64,000 nucleotides of DNA from positions 16,658,266 to 16,722,265 of the forward strand of contig CM067444.1 in the NCBI GenBank assembly GCA_034508935.3, in the 5' to 3' direction. The stretch's first letter is position 1, and the number at the start of each line of letters is the position of its first letter. Made by a program: the position numbers and the translations under genes. The notes below the pieces were generated by a model. The model ran no database searches, was not told the DNA's origin, and saw only the letters and a program-made list of their open reading frames with translations. Source of the stretch: Berghia stephanieae. Its lineage: Eukaryota; Mollusca; Gastropoda; Nudibranchia; Aeolidiidae. Shown here in pieces: positions 23,101-34,856 of this stretch.

Positions 23101-26100
23101 TTTGCTATGCACAGCCTGTCACCGAAAAAGTTGTGACCACGACTCCCTTCTAAGGCAGCGACTGGCTGAAGAGTGCAATGCTCCAATTGACTCTGGATCA
23201 ACATCAAGGACAGTTGTGGATCACGACTTACAGAAAGTAAAGTCTGCTGGAAGGTAACTATTCTACCTTCATGTCCGATTTTTATACCTTTGCTTGTACC
23301 TGCTGTATATTTTATGAATATTTTAAAGTTTACTTTGTTTTGAATTAGCTTCATATTTTCATCAATTAGTTCATGACAGTGTATAAATCTGTGCTAATAT
23401 AATGATGAATGATGTGTAACATTATGATAATTTCCATTAAGGATCAATAAAGTATATCTTATCTTATCTATGCAGTCAATGTTTATTTATTCAGTCAAGA
23501 ATCTATTCTTTGACAAAAAAAAAAAAAGGAAAAGAAAGTCACGTTAAAACAATTTATGACACAGATATAATAGATTATTTTAATTTATTGTCCTTTGTAA
23601 AATGTGGAATGATAAACATAGAGATAATTTATTGGGTTTTTTTTGTAAAATGTGGATTGATAAGCCTAGAGATATAATAGATAATTTTAATTTAATGTTC
23701 TTTGTAAAATATGGAATGATAAGCATAGAAAGGAAGTGGTTTAGACTTTAATTATGGTAAGATCAATGAATAATGTGAGTTTATAATTTTCTGACTTAAT
23801 ATACCCGTGCAATAGTTTTTCAATGGGGTTAGAAGAGAGAGAGATGATGTTTGCTTGAAATGATCATTAAAAATAAAAATGAAACTAGGGAACGGACCCG
23901 AACTATCATTTAAGAGCTTTGAATAGAGTTTATTACTTGAAACAAACAGTTCTACATTTTAGATAGGATGCAGATCTACTGCCAAGCACTTTCTGTCATA
24001 TCTAGAGTTTGAAATATATGAAATAAAATTCTTGTTATTGTTCGAAGGGTAATTTCAGCTTTAGGGATTATAATTATCTGGGTGGCTGCCACAAAGTGAG
24101 CAAAGGTGATGTAATTTCTTTCTTTAATGATTTATCGAGATGCTAAAAACATAGTAAGATCTTGAGTCTTTTACGGGTTGTGTATAGCCTTATCTTTGTG
24201 GTTAATTACCTTTTTGAGCTTACCGACTACTCTACTATAATTACTACAGGGTTGACGGGAACAGTTTTACAGAACAATAATTTGAACCAGTTCCTTTGTG
24301 TTTGAGTTGAATGCTTTATAGATGGTGCTAAGGAATTTGAAGATGTACAAATACAAATGAAGGTAATGAATAAATGTATTATCAATTTTTTTGCAGAGCA
24401 TTGATGTTTAATAGAAGTTCAATTCCACCAAGTAGAGTGAAAGAACTTGAGAGGATTTTAATGGATTTCTTTGGCTCTGATTCATTGCCCGATGAAATTA
24501 TTGAGAAGGCTTCTCAATTGGACATCAGGTATGTATTTGTAAATAAATGTTGTTCAGAGGCAATTTCCCAAGTGGATTCATACAACAGAAGTGTATTATA
24601 GAAAATACCACCACTTCCTCTAGCATTGAAACCTGAAGGTTCTTTTAACTCATTGGATTTTGGCAACACTGCTCCATCAGTTGGCTGTCTTATACTCTAA
24701 TTCACCAACTACACACTTTCATCACGCATCGGACTGTCATCCATTAGACTTTTACACATACACACACAACTAATAAGAAGAGGGTGACCACAATAGTGAA
24801 TAGTTTTAACAACAGATTAAATATAACAATTTTGTTGAACTGTTCAACGAATTGTGTGATATTGACATCTTCATAAGAACATTTACATATGGAGGTACAG
24901 TGGAATCCTGTTGTAACGAGATGTATGGGACTGGTGCGAAAAATCCGTTATAGCAGGATTCTCGTTATAAGAGATCATGTAATAAACTCAAGTGAAATAA
25001 TTACGCGGGCCTACTCTGGGTATTGGGGTATAATTATTCTTTGTATTATCTCCCCTGATAGTGATATCGTTGAACATGACTGTTGGGCATTAAGTATAGT
25101 TGATCAATTAAGAATGTGTTTTTTTTTTGTTTTTTTTTTTTTGTTTTTTTTTTTTTTTTTTTTTTTTTGGGGGGGGGGGGGGGTATGTTTTTTTTGGTAC
25201 GTTATGGGAGGGGATTGTTCCAGTTTTATTTATCCCATCTAACAAAATACAAATTCAAACACACACCCAACACTCCAGACAGACAATTAAAAAATTAACA
25301 TGAATTTTAAAAATATTAAGAATCAGAATCAAATTCTAACATACATTAAGTCACCACATTCGTCCACTCATTCAAATCTCGAGATCTTAGGCAAATTCAT
25401 GATACATAGCATAGGTAATATAGGTTATCATATAAAAAAAACACTTGTTCTTATATCATGGATTTTGGTTTGAAAAAATAGTCAATTGTTGACTGTTTCT
25501 TTGTACTGGTGGCAACGTCATTGATGAAATTGTCTAGGACGTTGATGCTCCCTATCACTGACATGCCGTTTTCTTGCTGCATGCAAAACTGGCGAACCAC
25601 TTCAAATGCCTGCAGTGCTGCTTTTGATGGAATGATGGCGACTTCTTCTGTTGTGTCTTCCTCTTCTGTTATTTCTGAACTCTCTCCAGTTACACATTGT
25701 GCTATGTCAGAAGTTGACAACTCCTCTATTGGAGTAAAACTCTCCTCCACTGACAGATATTCATTGGCCGTCATATTCAGAGGCATTATGTCTCTCAGTC
25801 TGTCAAAAAGGTTGTCGATATCGGTGCGATCGTTGATGGGTACAATATCGTGCGCGGCGTCTGATACTGACAGATCATTGTCCAAATCAACGGTTGGAGA
25901 CAGAGTAGTTGGGGTGATTTTGAATCCAGCGTGGCGAAAGCATTTTGCAATGGTCTCCATCTTGACATCGTTCCATGCAGAAGCAGAGGTGTACATTGCA
26001 TCCAACACACTCATTTTTAAGTAGCTGTCGGCACTCCCATCCTTGTCCATGGTGGCAATAAGTCGTTTTAGTACCCTCTTTCTGTAGAGTACTTTAAACG

Positions 26101-28063
26101 ATTGGATAATCCCTGGTCACAGGGTTGTAGTACACTTGTGGTGTTTGGCGGCAGGAAAAAACAGTTGGATGGCCTTCAAATCAGTCATATGTGGGTGCGC
26201 AGAGCAGTTATCCACAATGAGTGCGACGCTTCTTCCTTGCAGAGCAAACTTTCTATCTAGTTTCCGCACCCATTGCTCGAAGATCGTACTTGTCATCCAC
26301 GCCTTTCTGTTGAATTTATACTCTGTTGGAAGAGCTTTAATGTTTTTGAAACACCGCGGCTTCTCGAACCTCCCTATTGTGAGGAGTGGCAACTTCTCCG
26401 TCCCATTCATGTTGGCAGCGATTAACAGTGTGATTCTCTCCTTTGGAATCTTGTTGCCGCTGCACACCTCTCCCTGTCTCGCAAGCGTGCGGTTTGGCAG
26501 GCACTTGTAGAACAGCCCAGTTTCGTCCGCGTTGAAGATTTCACCGGGCTGGTATTTCCTCAGGATTTCTTGCAGCTGATCTTTCCTCCAACTGTCAATA
26601 GTTTCGGTCGACACTGAAGCTGATTCGCCGCAAACAACTTTCATTGAAATGGCGTGTCTGGCCTTGAAGCGATTCAACCAACCAATGCTCATGTCAAAGT
26701 TCTGGTGTCCTAGGGTTTTTGCAAGTTCATTGCCTTTTTCCATTAAGATGGGGCCTGAAATCGGGACACTGAGGCTCCTAGCCTGGTTGAACCATAACAA
26801 CAAACTGCGGTCGACGTCTTCAAAATCGGGCTTTCTTATTTTCTTCCTTTCCTGCTGGAATCGTCCACTGGTATACGCCGCCATGATGGTTTCTCTATCT
26901 TTCAAGATGGTGTGTAAGGTACTTGAAGCGATGTCATGCGACCGACAAATTTCTGCTTTTGTTCGGATCTTTTTATCGACCTCTTCAATCAACATAGCTT
27001 TGGTCTCAAGAGTTAAACATTTGCGTTTCTTGATAAATGATTTAGAGTTAGAGGCCATTATAAAGGTGTATTGAACAAGGATATGTCTTGACTGGTACTG
27101 ATGATAATTAAATTAAAACTGACTAGCGCTAGCGATGTTGACTGCTCGGCGTTGGCAATAAGAAAGAAAGGGACTCGCAAATTGCGTTCTCCCCTACCCA
27201 AGGCATCGTATAACACCACCATGTCGCCCCCATCCCATTACGTCGTGAGTTTGTTCCGCTTGCTTGCACATCTCATGCCCTCCACTCGCATTCATTCGGT
27301 CCATTGTAAGGTTACAGTCTTCCCCCCCCCCCCCTCCCGCCTACAACTCATCCCCCATCGTAATCAAAGAAGTGAGAGCCATTGTACTGGTGTGTAAGTG
27401 ATTACATCTAGTCATCTTGCCTAACATCAGGCTCTTGTAAACGATGCCTAACAGCAAACACTGCTAGCGTATTTCATGCGATGCGCCTACCTTATCTCTC
27501 TACCCCTCCAACTCCCCCTCCCCTCCTAGCTCATTCCACGCAGTCTTCATTGTTTGTTTGCACACTGAGGATATCCCATTCGCTATACACACCATCGACG
27601 CATTATGTCATTTCGTAACCGACCAGGTTTTATTCGCTTTTGCGTTGTACACAACAGCAGCAGTCAGCAGCACTATTCCGTTATAACCGACTCGCGTATT
27701 TGTCTGATTGCGTTATAGCGATACTTTTTTTACAAAGATAAAGAAGAAAAAAAACCGGGGTTTTAGAAAGATGCCGTTACAACAGACTTCTCGTTATTCC
27801 AGGACTCGTTATAAATGGACTCCACTGTACATATTTTTAGAAATATTTTTAAAATGTTTATGCTGTTTTTCAGACAAGCCTCAGAAGATTATGTGCCGCA
27901 TGGAAAAAGAGTAGTGAGACACATGGTGAGGAATGGTGGTTTGTTAACATTTCAAGCTCGTTGGAGAAAGCACTTCCTTGATACAATGTATCCTCAGTTT
28001 CTACCTGCCTTTTGGTCTGTGGACTACGTGCCAGAGGGTTGGACCAAAATGGAAAATACATGA
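17116..28063 (+). CDS. EXD2: EXD2-like 3'-5' exonuclease, ten coding exons, 5' exon not found
   Basis: Exons: 17116-17291, 17996-18144, 18840-18974, 19559-19670, 20642-20878, 21458-21623, 21978-22142, 23056-23253, 24397-24528, 27874-28063 (stop TGA). All junctions are GT/AG with compatible phases; about 553 residues are visible. The DEDDy exonuclease domain carries motif I LGLDCEWV (D, E), motif II in GVAVVNDGKKLMVDYG (D) and motif III DYAATDA (Y, D). Downstream, APDGTTLCTCDKRKAQWYLDK and a CVVCG ... HDVLLLCTACH zinc/HNH-like module match the C-terminal half of vertebrate EXD2, ending with WRKHFLDTMYP and WSVDY. Family knowledge: EXD2 acts in DNA end resection and is reported at mitochondria, with an N-terminal membrane anchor; that anchor exon is missing here. 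Exon seven is one base short near 22047 (GAGAGAAATTAC): frame phases require one more base, and the CVVCG frame only joins with it. A Tigger element occupies the last intron. Confidence 0.93.
19905..20178 (-). repeat. tRNA-derived SINE, family R2
   Basis: On the minus strand it begins GGGGTCCTGATAGCTCAGTTGG (A box of a tRNA-like head) and continues with AGAGCGTTCACTTCATAAGC. Its body is shared with pieces at 54.77 and 55.44 kb (CAATTGCTATTGTCCG ... CTCCATGGGCC), and it ends in ATC/ATT microsatellite sequence. It lies in an EXD2 intron. Confidence 0.75.
22338..22640 (+). repeat. tRNA-derived SINE, family S1 (copy a)
   Basis: The head carries a B box in GGTCCTGGGTTCGAGCCTCG. The body shares AAAAGGCTCTTTACTCACAT, CACCGTACTCAGGTGTAAAA, GAGTACCTGGCCGT, CCTAACAGGCATCATGTC and CTTTGTAAAGCACTTTGAG with the other S1 copies. 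It ends TTGCGCCATATAAAA and AGCTCAA. It lies within an EXD2 intron. Confidence 0.85.
24898..27827 (-). mobile_element. Tigger/pogo-type DNA transposon with TA duplication
   Basis: Its ends are CAGTGGAATCC...TAACGAG (24898) and the inverted CTCGTTATAAATGGACTCCACTG (to 27827), flanked by TA on both sides. The transposase is on the minus strand, 27058 to 25451. N-terminal CENP-B/pogo helix-turn-helix (KRKCLTLETKAMLIEEVD, SSTLHTILKDRE), Tc5-type second HTH (SIGWLNRFKARHAIS), then a DDE_1 core with FNADETGLFYK and VALIVDNCSAHP and the C-terminal AWNDVKMETIAKCFRHAGF. One local frame interruption occurs near 26095-26120, at the QPCDQG motif; otherwise the ORF is open. The size (2930 bp) is normal for an autonomous Tigger. 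A (T)n(G)n tract lies at 25118-25183. Confidence 0.93.
25451..27058 (-). CDS. Tigger transposase (DDE_1 family), one frame break
   Basis: Two abutting frames, 27058-26117 (313 residues) and 26050-25451 (199 residues), cover one pogo/Tigger transposase. The first holds both DNA-binding helix-turn-helix domains and the first two catalytic aspartates (in NADETGLF and IVDNCSAHP). The second holds the C-terminal helices and an acidic tail. The break lies at CTTTL* versus the expected LQPCDQG, with the frame restored within about 20 bp. Transcription is antisense to the host EXD2 gene, so the element would be removed with the intron. Confidence 0.88.
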
Positions 28064-28637
28064 CCAGGGATGTAATCTTTAGGCAACTTTCATTTTAATG
28101 TTTTTTATATTTAACCTTTTTTTTTAAAAAGTTTTGTTGGAGAAAGTTGGAGGTTTATTAATTTTTATAATACATATGAAGAGCACAGGGGGAAAATGGC
28201 ATAGTCACTTTCCGATTTGGATGAGATTGGGGAACATGTGTTAATATTTATATCACCAAGCCCTGGGCATGAGCCCAACTGAGTGTCACCCCACCCTGGG
28301 CATTTTGGGTCATTAATAATTCATAATAAATCAACCAAGCAAGATAAAGACATGAAATTTGGAGTGGAAATATATCAATTTAAGTTATTGACAAGCAAGT
28401 TTAAATGAAAGCCTTATCTTGATTAGTTATTAAATTATGTTTTTTTTAAATGACCCCTAAATCTGGGATTTCTAAAAGTTCATATAAATCTAATGAATTG
28501 TCCACATTTAAGGGTGAATTACTAACACAAATTGTCCAGTGTCCCATAGACATCGCTAGAAAAAATTAATGTCGAGCGCAACAGCAAAATTTTGACAGTC
28601 CATGAATTTATAAAAATAGAGAATTAACTAAAAATAT
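28064..28637. other. EXD2 3' flank and remnant of an older piggyBac element
   Basis: The EXD2 3' UTR begins at 28064; an AATAAA occurs near 28326. The part next to 28637 continues the minus-strand reading frame of the older piggyBac transposase broken by the 28642-32961 insertion: ATG TTT AAA TAT TTT TAG when joined across the TTAA. Its own terminus was not located. Confidence 0.45.
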
Positions 28638-31600
28638 TTAACCCTATTTCTACCATTGGGGTGTATCACACCCCAACCCCATATTTTTTCGCTCTAAAAT
28701 CAACAGTTTTTGTCCTAAAGCCTTCAAATTTCATGACTTTTCCTAAATTGACCCCATCTATCACCTGGCCAAATTTTTTTTATCTCACGTGCATAGTTTG
28801 CTCACCCCAGAAGGTCATCACTGGATTTTGAGATTTATGTCTTTTGGGGTGTATCACACCCCCTTATGTATGAGTAGAGAAAACTCGGAAACCTCCTATT
28901 TTTCCCTTTGGGGTGTGTCACACCCCATGAGGTTTTCAATGTTGTGATCAAAATAATCACTGTGTACTGTGTGAACCAAAGCAGTGACCAACCAGACCAT
29001 GTTTTACAACTTTATGCCCCGGTTCAAATCCCAAATTGAAGCACATGGGCTGGTGTACTCGTCTCCAATCCTGTGATTTTATTTTCAATATGCCTATCCT
29101 GGCGTGAAGAATAGGAAAGAGACGCTTTCTTTGTGTAATCAAGGTCCAATTTGGTCAGTTGTTAGTTGTAAGTCCATCAACAACTTTTTATTTTCACAGT
29201 AACACTGATTTTTACATATTTCAGCAAGTAGAGCTATGCAACTCAAGATCTTCAAGATCATGGACGCTTACACTTATACTTATAGGCATAGTGCTTACTC
29301 TGGATCATGTAGCATGGTATGGATTAGGAACAATTTCTTGATACCCCTTGAATAGGATGATGGTTTCACGCAGGATACTTTCCAATTATGATTTGATAAG
29401 CGTAAGAGTAAGATTCTCACTCGCTGAAAAAAGACTACCCTTGGGGACTGAATCAGGCATTGTATGCAACTGAAGTCCAGTGTGTTATCAACTGAGCTAA
29501 TGCTGTTGGACAAAGCATACTACACAACTTTAGGTATGCAACACGTAATCAAGAAACAAGGCAAATACCTGAGTAGAGAAAAAGAATTTAATTAAAATGA
29601 AATCAAATATGAGAACAGATAAATGGAAACAAAATCCAACCAATGTCATCACAGGGCAAATGATCAATGGCTCATAATCAAACCGGCATACAAACAGAGC
29701 AAATGAGTGAGCTGTGATCGTTGCAAATGAAGGCGTCACATTTCAAACAGACTTGCTTGACTTTTCTGTCCTTTTTCCTGGGACACATGGTGCATCTCCC
29801 TTGGCTAGCTTTCCTTCTGTCCTGATTGCCTTGTATGGACTTCCAAGCACAACTTCATTTCAAGCTTGAGGATTTCATAATAAAGATTTACTCTTCTATT
29901 CGTCCTTGCCAGTGACATTCTCCTCTGTAAGTGCTCAAAGAGCAAGTCCTTTGCCAAGAGCTCATTAAACTTTCCTCTGTCTGTGTGGGTTTGGGTATCA
30001 TCTTTGTAGATCACATGGGACGCTACCACTGCTGTGTCGAGGAGATTGTAGAACAAGACCATTGGCCACCGCCTCGTCTTTCGCTTACAGGAGTAACTGT
30101 GGCACATGTAGTCGAATGTATCGACACCCCCTTTTGTCTTATTATAATCTTGTACTATTGTCGGTTTCTTCTTTCTATCGTCGGTGTCCACATCTGCTGC
30201 ATGGTGCATTGTGCTGAGAACCACGACGTGCTTCTTGTCATTAGACTTGTAGGCAACTAAGCTTTCTTCTTCGGTAAATAAGAAGCTACTATCATATTTT
30301 CCACTATCCTTTCCTGTTTGGAAAATCCTTGGTAAAAAAGCCTTGTTTTTCCGTACTGTCCCTATAAGCGATAGGCCTCTTTTTGATAAGTACCGTGCCA
30401 GTTCGAGATCTGTGAAAAAGTTGTCACAAGTCACATTGTGACCACTCTTGTACTAGGGTGTAGCCAGTTCTTTTACAATCTCCCTTCCTAAATTTGTCTT
30501 TCTGTCTCCATGTCGGCCTAAATACGGTATTCCACTCAACGGGTATGCAGTCTTGCTATCGCAAATAAGAAACAGCTAGAGTCCGTATTTGTCAGGTTTG
30601 CTGGGGAGGTATTGCAAAAATTTACATCGGCCCCTCCATGGCACAAGTTGTTCATCGACTGTCAGGCTTTGAGATGGTATGTAAGATTTCTGTAAGTTGT
30701 TATTGACTTTTGTGAACAGATCCCTCAATGGTGCAAACACATCCTTACTTTGTCTTCTTGATCTCTTCTCTTTGTCATCAAACCTCAAAACTGTACATAA
30801 CTCAATGAAGCGCCTGAAGCTCATTGTGCACATTGCAACACTGTCGGCCGATGCTCCATGCCAAATCTTAGATGCCCTCAAAAGACTCAGCTTGCGTGCC
30901 CCTAAATGAATAAAGAGACCAATCAAGGCGCGCATTTCCAATAGGTCCACAGGTTGCCATCGAGTTCCTTTCCGCCTCATACCCTCTAGATTTGTCATCT
31001 TGACTATCATGTAAATGATGACCTCTGTGAATATCAAACTGAAGGCAGAGACGACAGAGTTCACGGTTTTCTGATTCCTGACATGTGACGTTGGAGGCCT
31101 GTACACATTTCTAGTCGGTGTTCTTCCCACTTGAGGAGTCGGGACCTTGCTCCATACCACTGAACCATTTTTGCTGACTATGATGTTGCTTGTTGCTGGC
31201 AATGGAAGCTGATCGTGAACATTTTGATCCTCAAGGTTTTCTTCTTCCAGCTCTGAGTCAGGATCTGAATCAGCCAATACAGCAGGGAAATCTTCGTCAT
31301 CACTGCTCTCATCTGATGTTCTCGGATTCATTTCATCATCTGTTAAATCATTGTCAGGGATCCAGTCTAACTGCTCTGCATAGGAATAGTCTGAAAGCAA
31401 AATTAGATACATGAATTTAAATGATTAGAATTAGAAGAAAGAACATGACATAGAGACAAGCCCCAGTAATTAACTAATGCTCTTCTTCTTCAAGGGCTAT
31501 TTTCCTCAAGGTAATGGCAATTCTAAACTTTAGAAGAGCAAAATCAGTTTAAACTTTCTGTTGGATTGAACGCTGGTCTACCTCAACCTGATCAGACCAC

Positions 31601-32965
31601 CAATGAGTGGACAATAAAATGGTGAAAAATGATATACTAAAGCATAAATACTTTTCATCCAGAATAGACTACAGTCTAATAACAATGGTTATGTTCTGCT
31701 TTAGGGTTCAGGGAATACAAAGTGAGATAAGATTTATGAACGAAAAATAGGATATATAACTATAACATTTATAAACCTGTGATTTTGTAAAAATGAAGTA
31801 AATGCTAAAACTAAAACAATACCATCAACGATCGAATGGAGGTGAGGTTATGTGATTGTCGAGGCATTGCACTTTTTGCCTGGACGACACCGGTTCAAGC
31901 CCTGCTCTAGGCGCCTCTTTGTTTTCATTGACCAATAAATATAACTCCTATAGTGTTACTGCCATGTGCCTGATTTTAAGTGGTCTCAAGTTTTCCATAT
32001 AGAGAAAGTAATTTTACGGATCAATAACAAATTAAGTTGTTACCGTATTTAATCCAATAATACACACATAAACACAATCAATGACGAAATTAAAAAGGAC
32101 ATGGCAATAGAACTTACAGTGTGTAGGTGATGAATCAACTTGAGCAGGCTGCAGATCCGTGTAAATCAAGCTGTCTCCAGTACTGAAGGTGTCAAAAATA
32201 TTTGATCTCTACCCATCCATGATCAAAGAAAGAATAGAACTGTAAGAACAAATAAGTGAAGAAATGTATCAATTGAATTATTTCTTCCTACTCTGTTCAT
32301 CTATGAATTATCATTTTTAGGGTTAGGAGTTATAAACATATCAATTTAAAGTGTTGCATTTAGTTGCATTACTAGTCTGTGATTACGTTTAGCTGCCTTA
32401 GAACATGTAACTAGAAAGTAGAAGTAGAAAGGCTAATCAATAGGATATCAGTATAAGAGATTGTGAAACGAGTCTAAAGCAAAACTATTTAGAGGTATGC
32501 TGTTCAAACATAAAGGAATACATAGTTGAAATGAAATTATAGAGAAGAACTCTACTTACCAGGTGGGTATGTTGCCGGATTAAAAACACATATATTCTTT
32601 GCTTCAAACGGTTCAACAGGTGTAACTTTCCATTCAAAGGAAAAGGAAATGGTGGCCAATTGTAATTTACAAGTTGCCAGAGAACTTAAATTGGCAACAA
32701 AAAAGTAACTAAATACCTTCATATTCGGGGACCAAATGTTGAAGATACTAATAAAACAGTGACAAAAGAGGTGGGGTGTGTTACACCCCAATGTTTGAAA
32801 TAGGGGGTTTCCAATTAATGCTTATCTATATGTAGGGGGGTGTGTTACACCCCAATGGACAGAAATCGGAATATACCGATAGATTCAACAGTAATTGTTA
32901 GGGGGTGTGATACACCCCACAAGACAGAAATAGGAATATTTAGTGGGTGTAAGAAATAGGGTTAA
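28638..32965 (-). mobile_element. piggyBac transposon with TTAA duplication and subterminal palindromes
   Basis: The element spans 28642-32961 (4.3 kb), flanked by TTAA at 28638-28641 and 32962-32965. Ends are CCCTATTTCT and AGAAATAGGG. Three ~17-bp near-palindromes, GGGGTGTATCACACCCC or variants, lie inside each end (28658, 28846, 28910; 32773, 32837, 32902). The minus-strand transposase fills the middle. tRNA-like SINE pieces sit inside at about 28960-29110, 29400-29520 (GTTATCAACTGAGCTAATGC) and 31845-31930 (CCGGTTCAAGCCC), showing the copy is not brand new. Confidence 0.92.
29700..32220 (-). pseudogene. piggyBac transposase, degraded
   Basis: Exon 1 is about 32220-32118 (donor ACT|GTAAGT), with a stop codon three codons after its ATG. 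Exon 2 starts at 31390 after TTGCTTTCAG. An acidic N-terminus (DDEMNPRTSDESSDDEDF) is followed by a DDE_Tnp_1_7 core: ALIGLFIHLGARK, LTVDEQLVPWRGR (first D), VTCDNFFTDLELA (second D) and GGVDTFDYM (third D). After a frame change near 29810, a C-terminal cysteine-rich domain has paired C-x2-C motifs (RCTMCPRKK, CLKCDAFIC). In-frame stops also occur between 30576 and 30434. The catalytic residues remain readable, so decay looks moderate. Confidence 0.88.
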
Positions 32966-33640
32966 ACATAATTTGTCTTCTGATGATAGCAAAACGTGGA
33001 GTGACACACAAAGCCACCTTACACACCGAACACCTATGGCGTGTCTCCTTGTGTGATCGAGAGGTTTGTCCTTCTCCATTAACCTGGCGACGTTTCTTCT
33101 CCTTGTCGGCACATTCTTTCCAGACTCTGTAAGGCTTGGCTTTACTGGCAGTACTTGGAATGTTTTCTGCAGAGTGTGGGTGAAGAGCAAAGAGTCTTGA
33201 TGATGAAGGGGCTGTTGTGGGAGGTGGTGCTGAAGACTGATTCAGCTGTTCAGCTTCGTCATGGTGAAAGTCGTCTGTCATTTGAACACCATGTTGAATG
33301 AGATATTCTCTCACAGTGAATTGTTTCCGACCAATCAGTGAATAAGTGCCATCTTTTTTATTATACAAGCACCTGGCTTGAATGAAGCTCAGTGTGACCA
33401 GGTGCATGAAGAGCTTCTTGGGCCACTTCATGGTGTGTCGATGTAGGGGGTGGAATGCAACTAGTTGATCCGAGTGATCCACTCCGGACATTTTCATTAT
33501 ATAATCCTTACACAGATTGGCTCGGTCCTTACCGAAGAACGTGTTCTAACCTCCTGTGTAGCAGTGGGGTCGTGGATGGTGGTTAATATATTAACACTTT
33601 TCTTATCCATCCAACGAACTTTACACATCCCATCTTTGTG
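32940..33640 (-). pseudogene. C-terminal part of an older piggyBac (PGBD4-like) transposase
   Basis: Translation gives YRHKDGMCKVRWMDKKSVN and LTTIHD, then KMSGVDHSDQLVAFHP (third catalytic D in GVDHSDQL), KWPKKLFMHLVTLSFIQA, an R-x(n)-H linker, and a terminal zinc motif TRHRCSVCKVALCVTPRF. This is the usual order of the PGBD4-like C-terminal half. The frame runs into the left-hand piggyBac insertion at the TTAA at 32962. A frame change occurs near 33500. The N-terminal half is not recognisable upstream. Confidence 0.82.
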
Positions 33641-33778
33641 GCGATAGTCTTATTCACCCCTTTGCAGAGGTTGCAATGCCAAGTCTTTTGGCATTCCAAT
33701 GCAGTTGTGCCTCACAGCAGCTTTTGTTGGTGAAGGGGTGGTAGTGGTGAAACAACTCGGGGCCGGCAGTGTTTCGAA

Positions 33779-34060
33779 TCACTGTCGACCCGCCTTGAAG
33801 TTTCCCTGATTTCTCTTGTTTTTGTGGAACTTGCATGATTGTGTGCATCTTTTGGCATCTGTGCCAAAGCGGCGATGGAACCAGCAGGTAGAATTGACTT
33901 CATACAATGTTGCAGTCCCTTCTCCTGATTGGCTGTGTGACTTGGCAGTGCAAACTTTGGTGTCTGTACGAATTGAGTTGTGCTTACCTGGATACCAGCC
34001 ATCTGGAAAAGCAACAGCAACCCAACCACCAACTGTGACTTCAACATCTGATTCTCCCAC
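33779..34060 (-). mobile_element. Fossil fragment, Ty3/gypsy-like gag-pol region
   Basis: A short minus-strand segment has the CWFHRRFG...C...C...KAGRQ pattern that, as I recall, precedes the protease in many metazoan Ty3/gypsy polyproteins. Only this piece is present, without LTRs or enzymatic domains. It is an old, broken relic. Confidence 0.45.
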
Positions 34061-34856
34061 AATATCCTCTTCACTGTAATCATTTCCTCTTCCAACATCT
34101 GCTCTGTCCTTTGAGTCCTTTGATCAGGCTTAATTTTGTTGAGGGATTTTCTATACTGTAATTAATCCTTCTTTAAATTGGGTTTGATGATGTTTGTGGA
34201 GCTCAGGGGCCAGTTTTCTGGCTTCTTTAAAGAGTGAAGTTTTGTGTTCTGGTTTCATAGAGCTTGTCTATTTTGATAGTTTTTGCCTGCTGCGCTTTAA
34301 AAGGTGGACCATAGTGTGGTGATGCATGGTTGCAGAGGGGCAACGATGTTGACTGGAATCAAGATCTCCAAAATTTCTTTTGCAGACCAAATTTGTAGCT
34401 GGTGCAAAGGACGTAGATTCAACTTCTTCAGCATTTAAAGGCTGTGTGATGTAGCCTATGTGTTGAGTTGTCTGTTCATAAGTGTAAATAACAATGTGAA
34501 ATTGAATGTAAGCTTCAACTTAATTATGAAAACAGATAAAATGGATGTTTCGGGTTTCCCCTTTATCAATAAACAGGATGAATGAAACACAACAGATGAA
34601 TGAGATAGTGGCGTTGTTAGGAATTGTGACGGAGAGGAATTGTGTAATGCAGATTAGAAAGTGAAATATAAAAACGTGTAGACTTATGTTGGAAAATAAA
34701 TACAATGGAGTTGTAAATAAATACAAAAAATAAGGGATGTTAGTATACGTATAATCAGTAGTGGCAGTAGCAGAAGCAACAGTTGTACTTTTAGTAGTAG
34801 TAGTAGTAATAGTAGTAGTAGTCATAGCAGTAATGATACTGATTTGTAAATGTAGT

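Noticed and set aside
25509-26024. 171-codon plus-strand frame inside the Tigger element
   Set aside because: It is the antisense shadow of the transposase C-terminus.
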